DNA from: Saccoglossus kowalevskii
Taxonomy: Eukaryota; Hemichordata; Enteropneusta; Harrimaniidae
Direction: 5' to 3'
Assembly (NCBI RefSeq): GCF_000003605.2
Contig: NW_003109096.1
Location: 129,070 to 175,417 of the forward strand
Length of the DNA stretch: 46,348 nt
Positions 1-12,424 of this stretch are shown in pieces. The position numbers were made by a program, and so were the translations under genes. The first letter of the stretch is position 1. The number at the start of each line of letters is the position of its first letter. Below the pieces are notes generated by a model. The model was not told the DNA's origin and did not search any database. It was given only the letters and a program-made list of their open reading frames with translations.

Positions 1-347
1 CCTATTTTAGAACCAAAATAAGGCCTTTCACTCTTCCCCGACGCCTATTCAAGAGATTGTACGGTGTATTGTTTGTTTTGTGCATGTGTTGTGGACAAAA
101 AATGACCACGCCCATTTAGTGATTGCAATATGTACGTAATAGAAACCGCACCCCGAACTTGAGCTTTTGATCCCAATTTTTAAATTGATACATTGTAATA
201 TAAACCGCGGTTTATAATAGGACTTTAACGGTAGTATGATCACAAGTAGGTCTGCAATTATATGAACAAAATTCTCTCTTATTTTATCATTCACGGTCAT
301 TTGTAATTTGCCAAAATTAATGACAAATTTTGCATGAAATCGCTTCA

Positions 348-505
348 CTGATTGGCTGTCTTGCATAAAATCTCATTGCTGATTGGCTAATTTGTATACA
401 TTCTCAACACTAATTGGCTGATTCAAATCAACTCAATTTAATTCATTCTGTAAACTTCATTCTGATTGGTAGTCTAGCTCTTGTACTCATTGTTGATTGG
501 TTAAG
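348..505. repeat. Tandem units of about 31 bp carrying CCAAT boxes
   Basis: Five ATTGG cores (reverse CCAAT) lie near 351, 382, 413, 464 and 496, mostly 31 bp apart, inside related units of the form TCAxTGxTGATTGGCT. Another GATTGG occurs near 811. This is seen directly. It may be a plain minisatellite; CCAAT clusters also bind NF-Y in animal promoters, but no TATA box or gene was found beside it. Confidence 0.6.
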
Positions 506-3500
506 ATTGAATTGTTGCTAGCAAGTAGGATGCATGTAATGAACATCTAATTGAGGACCATTTGCATGAAAGGGGTTGTGAGACCCACCTGGTTTTCTAA
601 CATTACCGGGTAATCTCAAATAGGCTTGGTGCATGATTTCATTGCAGTAAGTCGTTACCTAAACAACAAAACAAAGATAATAATCAATCCAGTTACTTTT
701 CATTGAGACGTACATGTAGTTCTAAATTAGCAGCACAACAGCCTTAATAATCAAACACAGTCACAGGTAAGAACAGTTGGGTTATCACCACATTAGTTAT
801 ACAGCACTCTGATTGGTTCAATGCACATTAATATTCATGATACTAACTATGGCCCAGCCAATGGGTACTTGTATTTTGTATTTCCATCTTATTATTATCC
901 TGTTATTAACCAATAAAAATGGTGTTTTTAAACACAATGTGGAAGTGAAGTAAAATATGATCTGTTAGCAACTGTTGGTAAAAACTGTTGATTCACAATT
1001 TTTGATAGGAAAACTTAGTGTGGAAGAAGTATTTAGAACATTTCACGGTCACCAACAGGTCACACCGAAGCATAGTTTACCCGTTCACGTACACATTCAC
1101 GATAGTCTGAATGAACACTGTGATTATTCGGGAAAGTGAAGCATTTCATGACTTGACAGTCATATTTTCAGTGTTTCGAAAGTAACCATATGATGAGTTA
1201 TGGATATACTTAAGTATTACAACATTGGGTTCATTGCAAGTAATAACAGAACAGAAAAAGTGTGAATCATGTTGTACGGTGAAATTTATATTAGTTTTAG
1301 TACCAGGGCAAAACATAATGGTTCGAATGTCGTCTTTAACAGCACTGTCAAAGTAGTACATGTGTAACAATTTTATTTTTTCCATATTTTCATTCATCTT
1401 TTTTTTCTTTTTTATTTCAGTACATAATATAGGAATATGTATTATATGAAGGACAAATCAATGGAAGACCATCGTCATGGTTATTGAAGTGGCAGCTAAT
1501 TTTTCCAATTTGAATCATAACCATATTGATAAACCTCTTTAGGAGGGGCACATTCTGTAACTTTGAGATTTTTTTTTTCTTTTTTTCCCATTTCAATTTC
1601 GTTACTCAAAATATTCTGAAACGTACTAAATCTTTGTAAGCTTTTAGCAGATCTATCATCTATGCTTTTTTTTAGATTCGCTATATAAAGGATGAAATAA
1701 GATATTCTGGGTACTGGACCAGAAAATCTGTGAACTTAGCCGATAAGATGTAATTTAATAACTGTTTCTTTAACTGCCTTAACTTCTGACAAAAAATAGT
1801 GAAATATTGTGATAGTGAACACATTTCAATTAACCATTTGACTTTTGACCACGAAAGTCGTCTTCTTTCAGCTTTCATGAATTAAAACTCACAATTTTTT
1901 AATTATTTTTTCCCAAATTTTGATCAAGATCTATAGCCAATAGGAAATTATACCCGTTTAGTCCAAAATTATTAGCAAAAAAAAAATTATCACAAAATAC
2001 ATAAAAATGTTTAAATTTTGGCAGGAAAAGATGATAGAGGTTACGCTGGCTTTGACAAAATGTCTTCAACATTTCTTGTTGCACAAATGTATATGTAAAT
2101 ACTTATAGATGGTTAGCACACACAACTTTGAGCCTTCAACTTTTGTCACTTTGTCAAAAAAGAGGTTTTGATATTGGCAATGAGAAATTATGTTCATTTA
2201 GTTCATGATTAACTCGTTGTCTGCTGAAACTGAAAGCTTCTATGGACATACCAAACCAATAGGAAAATCAGATGTCCAGCACGGATGTGTTGAATATAGA
2301 AAAAAAGTGGTTAAAGGTTAAAGGGTCGTGGGCGTCCTGTTCGATATGGGACTCATCGCGACGTGTACAACGCGTATAAAATACATTGTTTATTTACATG
2401 AAATTCGAACACAGGCTGTGCGACGACCATCGCGCTTTAAAGGCAGAGATTACACAATACTCAATAGTGTGGTCATTATTACACCCGATATGATGCATCA
2501 CTGATGCGCTGAGATTTGATGTGATGCAACTAGTTCCCTGGGCACCTATGATGCAACTGAAAAATCAAACATTGTTATAGTAATGTTTGCGAAACTTCTT
2601 CTGATAGTTGCAGGGTTTGTAATTTGGAAAAATGAAATTCACATTTTATAAACAAAATAAGTTTACAATCAAAGAAAATTTGTCTGTGCCTTCAGAAACG
2701 CTCTCGCTTAATTTTAATTTTTTCTAGAATACCAGCATCAATTTGTGATCTAACAGATTTTTGCAATTCCATCTTGACTCCAGATCCCTACAAAATCAGA
2801 CCTGTAGAGGGAGCACTGGTGCTCACTGTAAGACTAACGTTTCTTCACACAAGTATCTGCACTAGAATCAGTCATAAATATTATCAGCCAAATCAGAAAG
2901 TTACTCTATGTGTCCCTTTAAGAAGACAAATCTTCATTGAAGTTGTGAACGAAATTTATGGAAAATCAAATCCTGGTAATGTAAACTGGGAATTAAAAAT
3001 TCAAATGTACGAGAAGGAGTTGCATTTCATACAAAATATTGAATATAACTTTAAAAAAAATCTATTTATGACGAAAATTCAGATGTACTTATTTCCAGGT
3101 TTTTCGTTCCTCCGGCTTTTTAACATTTTCACAACTGTGGTTCTTATCGCTCAGAGGGTTATTTCTGATTGGTTGCTCAGAAATATTAAGTTGGATTATA
3201 TCGTTCGTTTTTTTTGATATCATACTGTATGTATTTTAATTTAGACATTAGGTGAAAGTGAAAAACTGTCATTTGGTTCAAACATTTGACAAAGTAAAAA
3301 AGTTGTCACTCATTCAAGTATAATATGCATTGGTTTTTGTGTAATGAAAATTATAGAACAAGTTTCAAATAAAAACATGCATTGCTTAGTAGTACAGACC
3401 AGTCATGCCATTTTATTAGCAAATAACTTATTTTTTGAGCTTTTTTGATTTTTTTTTTTTGATTATAAAAATGTACCGGGATTGTTGTATATTATTCTAC

Positions 3501-4060
3501 TCCTGTTACCATAGTTAAATTAGTAAGAATTGTGCCAAATTTAGCTTTAAAAATATTTAATCAAAATGTGGTAAACAATGTATAAATTATAGTTGATATT
3601 GTACATGGATACAAGAAGCTGATTTTTGACTGTTTGATGCATGTAACCAGTTCTGACTGGTTATTACAGGATGTTGAAATCAATTACAATCCCATTTTCA
3701 TTATACTATTTTTTTTCAACTAATTCAACTCAGTATGTGCTTTGTTTTTCTGTACAGGATTACTATAGCTAATATAGTTACAAAAAATATAATTTACATT
3801 TTTTGGGGAATGGGTGATTTTTTTTTCTGTTTTTGCATGAATTTTTGTTGATACGTTATTCAAAGTTCACAAATAAATTCAATATATCAACCTTAAATAC
3901 TAGTATGTATTGTGCAGTTTTGTGTGTGTATGTACCTACAGAAAATGCATTTGTCACTAGGCGTCTGGATTGTGTTAAAAGAAAGTTTGAAAACGGGGAT
4001 GTGCGGCCATGTCCATGCCTGGACTGATTACATTCAAACTTCTCACATACGCAGGTCAAT
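506..4060. other. AT-rich non-coding stretch
   Basis: No open frame here shows a recognisable domain or a chain of exons with splice sites. The longest, a plus-strand frame of 147 codons at 2774-3217, resembles nothing I know and has ordinary AT-rich composition. The stretch holds T and A homopolymers and simple AT-rich sequence. Confidence 0.5.
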
Positions 4061-4370
4061 TTGTTTCACAATCTGATTCAAGATGGTCGAATGGTAGCCA
4101 TTTTTGTACTGCAAAATCAACCATTTCTTGGCTGTTTACAGATGGATATTGTTGAAACTTGGTACATACATTGGACCTTGACATATGTCATTTTATTTTT
4201 TCAGATCGGATTCAAAATGGCAGACTGCAGACATTTTGTTTTAACGGATGTGGTTTTAGTGCCATATCTCTCTGACATGTTTGACTGATGTTCAAGTTAT
4301 ACATATTCATTATATATCTAGTCATTATATACAGATTCAAACGGGCCGACCGGTGGCCATTTTGTTCTAT
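4061..4370 (+). repeat. Dispersed tandem repeat array, units about 130 bp
   Basis: Three related units begin near 4070, 4203 and 4332. Each has a core reading roughly GATTCAAxATGGxxGxxxG followed by CATTTTG-like sequence, then a tail such as TTGTTGAAACTTGGTACATA. The same unit in the opposite orientation forms the array at 5300-5640, and single copies occur near 22055 and 35925. It looks like a low-complexity satellite family and shows no coding signal. Confidence 0.65.
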
Positions 4371-5299
4371 TGTACTGGAAGAACAATATCTCCCAACATG
4401 GACAAGTACCAGTACTATATTAACTATAAACAAATCTATATCACTTAGATTGGATAACTAACAAGGACTTTTCCATTCATGGCTTGTTTTAATTGTTTTT
4501 GTGCCAGGCAAGTTCCCGACACACTCGTCCATGGTAGAGGTCGACCCTTTTCGGTATCAATCGAAGGTAAGATTTTAACTTTGATCTACTGATCAAACCT
4601 ATTTGAATTGAAATAACTTGCTGTCTACAAATACCGCAGTGTTTGTAGGATTTAATAATTCATCCTTTTTAATTTAATTAGTTTACTCAATTTGATTTAA
4701 TTTTAAATGCAAATCCATAAATTTTATTTGAAAAAGTTTGTGCTTCAAGCATTAGCTTGTTGGGATTGAAAGTCCACAAATCAAAATGAACACCTGACAA
4801 TGTTCCTATGAATATTGCAATGTGAGAGATTAATAGTGCGATAACTGTTTTTCCCTCAACATTTTCGTCATCCTGTATGAGGTGTATCAGCTTGGCCAAA
4901 GGAATCTATTCAGATTAACACTTCCCGCAATAGATATAAATTTGAAAAAAATGCATACCATAGTCACCATTTTGTGACCAGGAACACATGCACCATAGAA
5001 TTTGTCTCTAATGTTGACGGTGTATTGTCAAGACAACATAGAAAGTGGTAGTTCCCTCTCATTTAAAAAAAAAATATTTAGGTTTCTTTTCAATACCCAC
5101 AAAAGCACATGACTTCTGAAGAGTTTAAAATAAAATTAACAAGTCATTGAAAATGACAAAGTACCTGTTAAATTTTTGAAAGTTCTCTTTGTGCTCGTCA
5201 TATTAAAGCAGAGGGGTTGTCGTGAATGTGTCCTTGAAAATTGAGTTCCAAGTGGCATATACAACAGATTGTTTATTTACATCAAAACACGTGTTTCGT

Positions 5300-5640
5300 G
5301 TAGTAGTAATATGGCCAAAAATCAAAACAGCCGTTATTCGGCCATCTTTGATCTGATTATGAAACACACTGATATGTATGTGCCAAATATGAATGAAAAT
5401 GGTACATAAAGTGTGGAAATATAGTAGTAAAGCCAAAAAGTCAGATGGCTGTCAATCGGCCATCCTTGACAAGATTTTGAAACAAATTGTCATGGACATG
5501 CATCCTAACATGTATAAAGTACATGTATGTGCCAGATTTGAATGAAAACTGACAGAGCACATCCAAAATACATTTTCAAAAAACAAGGTGGCTGCCAGTC
5601 GGCCATTTTGAATAAAATTGCTAAACCATTGCATGTGCAT
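5300..5640 (-). repeat. Second array of the same repeat, opposite orientation
   Basis: Three units of about 120-135 bp each contain a GGCTGxCxxTCGGCCAT core (near 5327, 5443 and 5589), followed by GATTTTGAAACA-like and GTGCCAxATxTGAATGAAAA-like segments. Read on the minus strand they match the units at 4061-4370. The two arrays form a head-to-head pair about 1 kb apart. Confidence 0.65.
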
Positions 5641-6700
5641 ATATCCCACATAAAGTACTCGGAACATTCAAAGAATGAACAGAATCGGTTCAAGGGATTT
5701 TGAGATATGAATCCGGACGGAGGGAGACCGAATTATAAGTCCCCGTTTTCGTCCGAACAGGGACTAAAAAGACTGAAAAGACATGGACATGCATTGATTT
5801 TCAATAAAAAACAAATTAACAAACTTTTTCTGTTGCATCAAGGTCTTAGTTACTATGACAAAATATTCAGGTCATTTTACTCTGCTTGAGTAAATATGCA
5901 TGTCCTAAACGTAGACAATCTTATTGTATCTCTTTACCATAAGACTTGTCAAACGATGTTATTTATTTAGACGCAGACGTCCAACAAAATACATTTCTAT
6001 AGATTGTGGGGTAACAGAAACACAAATACCTATAGTTCATGGTAACAATGCCGCGGAATGCTGGCTATGCAGTGATCTCTAGCGTCAGACAAAAGATCAA
6101 AGACGGAAATAGCCACCGATGATGTCAAGAATCCTTAATCTTATATATACACTGCCGGAGGAGTCAAACAGACAACAGACAGTCTATTTCATGATGTTTT
6201 TAGTGAATCTACAATTATACAATTGTTTATTATTTATTTCTAGTCAAATGTTTTGCCGTATTAACCCTTTGAGTCAACTTTCGTCTTAATAACAAACTTT
6301 AAATCAAATTATTTTTTTTATAATTTTTGCGAAATGTAGCCAATAGGAAATTATGTTTTGAAGGGATTAACTTTTTCACCACCAGATATCTCTTTTCATC
6401 ACAAATTCACGAAATAGTCCCGTTTATAGTCTGCACTTTCTTTCAGTAGAAAAAATAACCAAATTTTTCGAGTAAAAACTGAAAATTTACTTAAATTTTG
6501 TATGTAGGCTTTAAAATTCTGGTTTATTTCCTGAAATATTGAAGAATAAGAGAAAAAAAGTGCAGAAAGATTTGGGCGAAATTCTGATAGTGAAACAGTT
6601 TTTAATAGGTTATCACCACCATTTCATCGCATACATCATAAAAAGACGATAATTGTTTGTAATTCACACCATGGAAGGTACGTTTGTTTGTTTTTTACAA
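5641..6700. other. Non-coding, with a weak promoter-like patch
   Basis: No gene is supported. Near 6110-6160 a TGATGTCA (CRE-like) is followed by TATATATAC and a GAGTCAAACAGAC stretch, a possible but unsupported plus-strand core promoter. The 60-codon frame at 5707-5889 has no recognisable content. Confidence 0.35.
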
Positions 6701-6710
6701 AACAACTGTT

Positions 6711-7040
6711 TTCAAATTTAGAATTTATTTCAAAATATTTATTTCATTCTACACACTTCGAATAATACTGTTATATTATCAGTTACATAACAAAATTTCA
6801 AAATTCATTAAAACAACAAAATGTTTCCCTAAAATGTGAAAATCAGTGAATATAGATAGGAATTTGTATTTTCAACTCTGCTGCTAGCATTCTCCCAGCC
6901 ATTACTTACAGAGCGTGAAACGCCAATCCATGTCCCATAGAGTAGCCAGACATATAGGTGATTGTCTATTGTTGTCCGTCCGTCGTCCGTTCGTCAACAA
7001 TTTATTTTAAAACACTACTAGCTCAATTGCTTTGACACAC
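6711..7040 (+). repeat. Direct repeat R1, first copy (about 320 bp)
   Basis: This segment is nearly repeated at 8006-8323 in the same orientation. Shared landmarks are TCTACACACTTC, the run ATGTTTCCCTAAAATGTG, the segment ACAGAGCGTGAAACGCCAAT and a TCCGTC-rich stretch. The spacing of about 1.3 kb with an inverted repeat between and beside the copies suggests a duplicated mobile or recombining segment. No ORF is associated. Confidence 0.8.
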
Positions 7041-7389
7041 GGTACCTAGGTACCTTGAGTGGATTCTGTCAGATGTTAGTAATGTGAAGCAGAGTAGCAA
7101 GTTTCAGTTTTGCCTAACTCCATCCAAACTTTTAGGGATTTTTGTAAATAAATGTGCAATAATAAAACATTTACGATATTCATGGCTGATCGAAACAAAC
7201 TATTTTTCGATAAAAACTGGACGTGTTTGCTAACATTGTGCTAGTGTCTTCTACTATTGATGCCGGTTATAAGTTTTTGCAATCATTTAATTTATTTTGT
7301 TCTCAATTATTTGAGCAATGATGCACGTATTTGATGGACCTTGTTAGTATCCCACAATTCCACACTGGAATAGAAGTATCCACCACTGC

Positions 7390-7570
7390 ATGATTAGTGT
7401 ACGTAGCAATGTAGGCATGGCAGTAAGATGCACGTATACAATCGACTTTTGGAACCAATTGTTCAATCTCGCCCGACTGGAGTGGCTACCCATAAAGTAA
7501 ATCGTGTCTACCTAACTATTTATAGAAGTAGAGTTCATCACCTTGATAAGATTGAGCATGTTTTCCGACT
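7390..7570 (-). repeat. Inverted copy of a dispersed module (arm 1)
   Basis: Read on the minus strand this matches 8585-8725 and also 22790-22970. Shared landmarks include GTCGATTGTATACGTGC, the CTATTTATAG core and AGTAAATCxTGTCTAxCTAA. Arms 1 and 2 could fold into a long hairpin with a loop of about 1 kb. A 65-codon frame across it (7428-7625) is best explained as repeat sequence. Confidence 0.75.
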
Positions 7571-8005
7571 TTTCAGCATGAAAATACATATTTTTCAATT
7601 ATTTCGGAGTATGTTTACAACTTAAACAAATATAGGGAAAACTACATATTTTCAGTTAAGGCAAGATAATTGCTTCATAGAATTGAAGTGAAATAGAGAA
7701 ATAATACTATGAGATAAGTGTGTGTTGCTTTGGTAGCTAGTAAGCCACCCCTTTGCACGTGTAAGCTTTATTTTGGGAATATGTATAAACAAATACGACG
7801 ATCACTATTCCCCACAGTGAACCTCGACTAATTACTGAAGCCTAAAGACTAATCCTATGCCCAATGCCGTGCTGTCGTACTTTAGCCTAGGTTACACAAT
7901 CAGCACAGCCAGATGGGTTCTATAAATTGTGCATTATATATCATTTATTTATTGGTCTCGGCTAAGTGCGATCTCAAATTATGAATTTACGAGTTTTTTT
8001 AAGGG

Positions 8006-8323
8006 TTTTCAAATTTATTTATTTAATTCTACACACTTCAAATAATACTGTTAAATTATCAGTTACATAACAAAATTTCAAAATTCATTAAAACAACAAA
8101 ATGTTTCCCTAAAATGTGAAAATCAGTGAATATAGATAGGAATTTGTATTTTAAACTCTGATGCCACCTAGCATTCTCCCAGTCATTACTTACAGAGCGT
8201 GAAACGCCAATCCATGCCCCATAGAGTAGCCAAACATATAGGTGATTGTCTGTCGTTGTCCATCCGTCGTACGTCCGTCAACAATTTATCTTTAAGAAAA
8301 CTACTAGCTCAATTTCTTTGATA
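8006..8323 (+). repeat. Direct repeat R1, second copy
   Basis: This matches 6711-7040, with small indels around 8150 (an extra CCACC-like insert) and scattered substitutions. The divergence looks modest. The copy lies immediately upstream of the module family that continues to 9990. Confidence 0.8.
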
Positions 8324-8479
8324 CTTTGTATGTAAGTTAGTATCTTGCGTGATCCCTGTCAAATTTCTTTATTTCGTGGCGATGTTATTAATTTTCTGTT
8401 TTCAGTGAATATTTTGTCATTTTTGTCTCCTTTTTACCAGCTCAATAGCAATAACTCAATAGCTCAATCTCCTTCATTG

Positions 8480-9990
8480 TGTAGTTGCTTCTTATCAATT
8501 CTGTGAAGCATTGTGTTTTTTTCAAAAGAAATATCTTAAACTGAATGTATTCCATACCACTTTATCTAAAACAAAAAGATCGTCAATTGACTCAGTCTTA
8601 TCAACGTAATAAACGCTACACCTATAAATAGTTAGTTAGACATGATTTACTTCATGGGTCGTGACTCCAGCCAGGCGAGATTAAACAATAGGTGCCAAAG
8701 GTCGATTGTATACGTGCTTCTAGCTGTGACTGATTTTCAACTTCAGCAATGGTTGTCCAAACAAATTGTCTAAAGTAATAACATTACCATTTGAAACAAG
8801 TTAATTTTATAATTGAATTTCACACCAAAATATGTTCATATATTTGATAGACTGGTTGGCGCCGGGATAGCAATTATCATAACGCCATTGTGCTCGAAAG
8901 CCCTGTCTCGCTGTCCCAATATGGTTTATGTGGTAAAATACACTGTATCTACAGTTAGCACGCACACTCAAAATTGGGACAACTGATGGAAGGAACAACG
9001 ATGGCTGTAAATATTGAGACATGTTTTTTTACAACTAGAAAATATGTATATATATGTAAATAACAAAAGTAGGTAGGACGTGTTTTCCGCCAAATCGTTC
9101 CATACAGATTAAGGATTTGAGACACCGGTAGTACAGGGTGCGTCTAGATGACTACGTAACCTTATCTAGACGATATCCTTGATTATATCGTGTAAACAAA
9201 TATGTCGACGGTGTGTGCAAGTCCGTGATGTGCTCAATTATTCAAAAATGGTTATTAAAACGTTACTTTTCACATCATTTACAGCAATGAATTAACATAA
9301 TAAACACGTATAATATTATTAGTTGAATAAATAATTTGCACAATCAAGACTCGGTTATAGAAGCATTCAGCAGCCTTTACCAAGCACCGGACATTGCATT
9401 ACCAATTAAATAAACGAAGTACGACAAGCCAATAATACAGTTTGGATTATCGGCATTTATAATTGTATTGTTTGAACCGTGGATTTGCAAGTAAAGTACA
9501 CACTTATCTTCTTTGCAGCTACGTGCAATAGAGCAACAAATGGACGCATGGCGGCCATACATTTTCATACTTCCTCTGATGAGTTGCTGTCCTGGGCTGA
9601 GTTACAGGGCAAAATGCCAAAGTATAAATACGATAACATAGCGAAAAATGGCGGCCTAGTTAATGATTTGCTGATGCCTAACATCAATCTCTACGTTGCC
9701 ATGGCATGCTTTTGGTGGGGGTATGATACACGCTAGCATGCATTATATTTCATCAGAGATATGATATGGTTGAGACAACAATGCTCTCATCGTGTCGACA
9801 AATATGTATATCGACCTTGGCCCGGGTCAATATTTCGATAGTATATCAGCCTGTACGATGGTTTCCTCCTTAATTATTGACACACACATTCAAGGCATAT
9901 AATACAGAAACGTACAATTTTGCATTTTTAATTCATTAGAACTTTTATATGTGACTTCATCAGTGTATAATTCAGATTTTTAAAAAACTT
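8480..9990 (+). repeat. Duplicated module X, 5' part, copy A
   Basis: This non-coding stretch aligns in the same order with about 22640-23990. Common blocks include AAGAAATATCTTAAACTGAAT, the CTATAAATAGTTAG block, CATGAATTAACATAATAAACA-like and ATAATTTGCACAAT. Copy A and copy C therefore share both this non-coding part and the DED exon that follows. Short frames inside (for example 9479-9736) are not conserved as frames between copies. Confidence 0.75.
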
Positions 9991-10845
9991 TGATCCATGT
10001 AAAAACTTTAAGAATTTCCAATAATCTTCTTGCTGATTCCAATTTATTCATAAATTAGCCAGAATCCTCTGCAATTCTGATGTCACACGTGGCACTCTGC
10101 AACAAAAAAGTTAATAAAGAAATTAACTCGCATACGGAAATGCTTGTAAATAGTTGAAGAAACCAAAATTTGGTTATCAACTGTTTTAACTATAGTATTA
10201 ACAAATTGATTTTATATTAGAAACCAAATTAACTTTCCCGCATAAATACCTCATGAAATGCAGACATGGGGGAATCGATTTAGTTTTCAAGTTATTTTCA
10301 AAGGGTCAGATATTAATTGAAATGTGACACCCACAAAGGTGGCATAATTAAGATGACTGAGCTCATCCATGCAAGTTGTGTGAATATAAACAACACTATT
10401 ATTTTTGACAAACCCTCCTGTACAAGGATAAATATACATTTTCATCTCAAAGGTAACGAAAAAGTATTCGACATAGATATAGCAGTAACTGTCCTCGGGA
10501 TTGGCCCGAAGGAATCATGTGACAATACAGTTTAGTAAACTTGTTTGAGTAAACTTGTTCTCAATGTAATTGCGATATGTAACACATTTTGGTGTATGTT
10601 TGCTATACGTTCCATAATTTTAGATCCGCATCTATATTTATATATCTTAGAAATAATTCAGATGGTTAAGACCCATTTGAGAAATCAGGTTGGCTATTAG
10701 GTATACACGGCCCATACAGAATGGGTAAGCTTACAGTTGATCACAGCGTCCCTGATTTGAAATAAACTCATTATACAGTAACTGTCTATAAACTGTAAAT
10801 AAAATAAGTTTTTTTGAAACCATAAAATGTCTGTAATATACATAC

Positions 10846-11073
10846 CAATATCTCATTTTATGTTCATTTTTTTCTTTAATTCCTCAATCAAGTCTGTACG
10901 CTTAATTTCGTCCAACAGATTCTGTAGCAAACTAATTTTGTATTGTGATAATAAGCCTTGTTCTTGAAGTTTAATAAAAAGGTCCATCGCTGTTTTAATT
11001 TTCTCCAATTCCGCTTTAGCTATTTTATCAGGACCGATACCACGACATAAACCTTTCATTTGCTTCAATTCAT
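10846..11073 (-). CDS. DED exon, copy A (C-terminal part of a death effector domain)
   Basis: A minus-strand exon lies between a CTTGTAG acceptor and a GTATGT donor. After two bases that complete a split codon it reads ELKQMKGLCRG, then ELEKIKTAMDLFIKLQEQG, then LLxNLLxEIKRTDLIEEL, and stops at TGA (10853-10855), seven bases before the donor. The pattern (helix 2 to helix 6, KIKxxxxLFxxLxEQGLLS, and an RxDL motif as RTDL) is that of death effector domains, which pair with other DEDs in apoptotic and inflammatory signalling. Helix 1 should come from an upstream exon not identified. It may be an exon of a DED-only protein or a decayed copy of a receptor exon. Copies B and C share the borders. 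Confidence 0.7.
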
Positions 11074-11317
11074 CTACAAGATTATTATAGTATTATGAGA
11101 ATAGACATCACATTTTTGTATATTTTCGACATCAGTATATTATACAAAGTTATGCAAATGCGATGTTTAGTGCGGCTGTATAATTGTAGTAACAAGTGTG
11201 TAATTGAGCGTGTCTGCTTTGCCATATATGACTAACAGTTATTGTAGTTTATATATGTTGAATCAAAATATGATCATTTGTCCCATGCACCGTCGCCAGA
11301 AACCTGTCACAATGTTG

Positions 11318-11702
11318 NNNNNNNNNNNNNNNNNNNNNNNNNNNNNNNNNNNNNNNNNNNNNNNNNNNNNNNNNNNNNNNNNNNNNNNNNNNNNNNNNNN
11401 NNNNNNNNNNNNNNNNNNNNNNNNNNNNNNNNNNNNNNNNNNNNNNNNNNNNNNNNNNNNNNNNNNNNNNNNNNNNNNNNNNNNNNNNNNNNNNNNNNNN
11501 NNNNNNNNNNNNNNNNNNNNNNNNNNNNNNNNNNNNNNNNNNNNNNNNNNNNNNNNNNNNNNNNNNNNNNNNNNNNNNNNNNNNNNNNNNNNNNNNNNNN
11601 NNNNNNNNNNNNNNNNNNNNNNNNNNNNNNNNNNNNNNNNNNNNNNNNNNNNNNNNNNNNNNNNNNNNNNNNNNNNNNNNNNNNNNNNNNNNNNNNNNNN
11701 NN
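11318..11702. other. Assembly gap
   Basis: A run of N. The flanks match copy B on both sides: CAATGTTG before the gap equals 14400-14407 and CATTTATCG after it aligns near 14577. Copy B has only about 170 bp between those points, so the stated gap length may be nominal or copy A may carry an insertion. Open frames across the gap are artefacts. Confidence 0.95.
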
Positions 11703-11839
11703 CATTTATCGTCAGCGATAACCAACAAAATTATTCAATTGTTTCATTTCATTGTATGTGAGTATTTGAAACGAGCACTCTATATAGAAATATTCTGTTC
11801 TCAAATAAAGCGAGCCATATGTTGCTTTTATTCTCGGGC

Positions 11840-12172
11840 GGACATCGGGGCATTTTTCACCGCCTGGCAACCATCACGGTGAAAACAAAGGCCGAAAACT
11901 CTCAGAAAACGGTACTTTGGGATGGTTGTTGAGACTCCCCTGAATCGTGAAACAAGATAACCCCTGGGTGTGTAACATATATAAATTTGAATGTTCAGGA
12001 TTACTTCAAAGTTGAGTTCCTGTTGTTTTCTCTAATTTTCACCGGCTCTTCGCTCTGTGTTCCGCGTTCCTGGCAGCGCGCGCAGAGCCCATAGAAAACG
12101 TGGTACAGTGGTGTACGTCTTAGCAACGTGGAACGTCTTGGACGTAGCTCCGCCCACGGGGATATGTAAAAA
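11840..12172. other. Copy-A-specific GC-richer block
   Basis: This block is absent from the matching point of copy B, where TTTTATATGATTAAACTGCC continues directly into CCGTCGGCAAAGAATGG. It contains the GC-rich patch GCAGCGCGCGCAGAGCCC and the palindrome-like ACGTGGAACGTCTTGGACGT, unlike the AT-rich surroundings. It could be a small inserted element. No terminal repeats or ORF were recognised. Confidence 0.45.
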
Positions 12173-12424
12173 TGACCCCGATGGTAAAGAATTGTTGTTT
12201 TCAAAGCCGTTATATTCGTCGTGAAAAATAAAAACGATCGCGTTCGATAACCAATAGGTCCGGCCTGGTGTTGAACGTTAGTAAATAGTCTATCGGTACG
12301 TTGAGTGAGTATGCCACAAACAGAGAGGTTAGTTTAACTTGTAAGCAAGTGAGTGAATTGTATTCAATAACATTCCGCAATTGCGTACGTACGGGAAGAC
12401 ATGTTTTCCAGGAATTGCCCCACA

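Larger units (their letters stand above)
10003..12240 (+). repeat. Duplicated module X, exon-bearing part, copy A
   Basis: From TCCAATAATCTTCTTGCTGA onward this runs parallel to copy B (13222-14790) and more distantly to copy C (23985-25030). The non-coding parts of A and B look more than 90 percent alike by eye. Copy A contains the assembly gap 11318-11702 and, relative to B, an extra GC-richer block at about 11840-12172. The minus-strand DED exon sits inside. Confidence 0.85.

Noticed and set aside
2774-3217. Plus-strand frame of 147 codons
   Set aside because: No recognisable domain, no splice context, and composition like the AT-rich surroundings.
11204-11761. Long frames of 130-185 codons
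   Set aside because: They run through the assembly gap and are artefacts of undefined bases.
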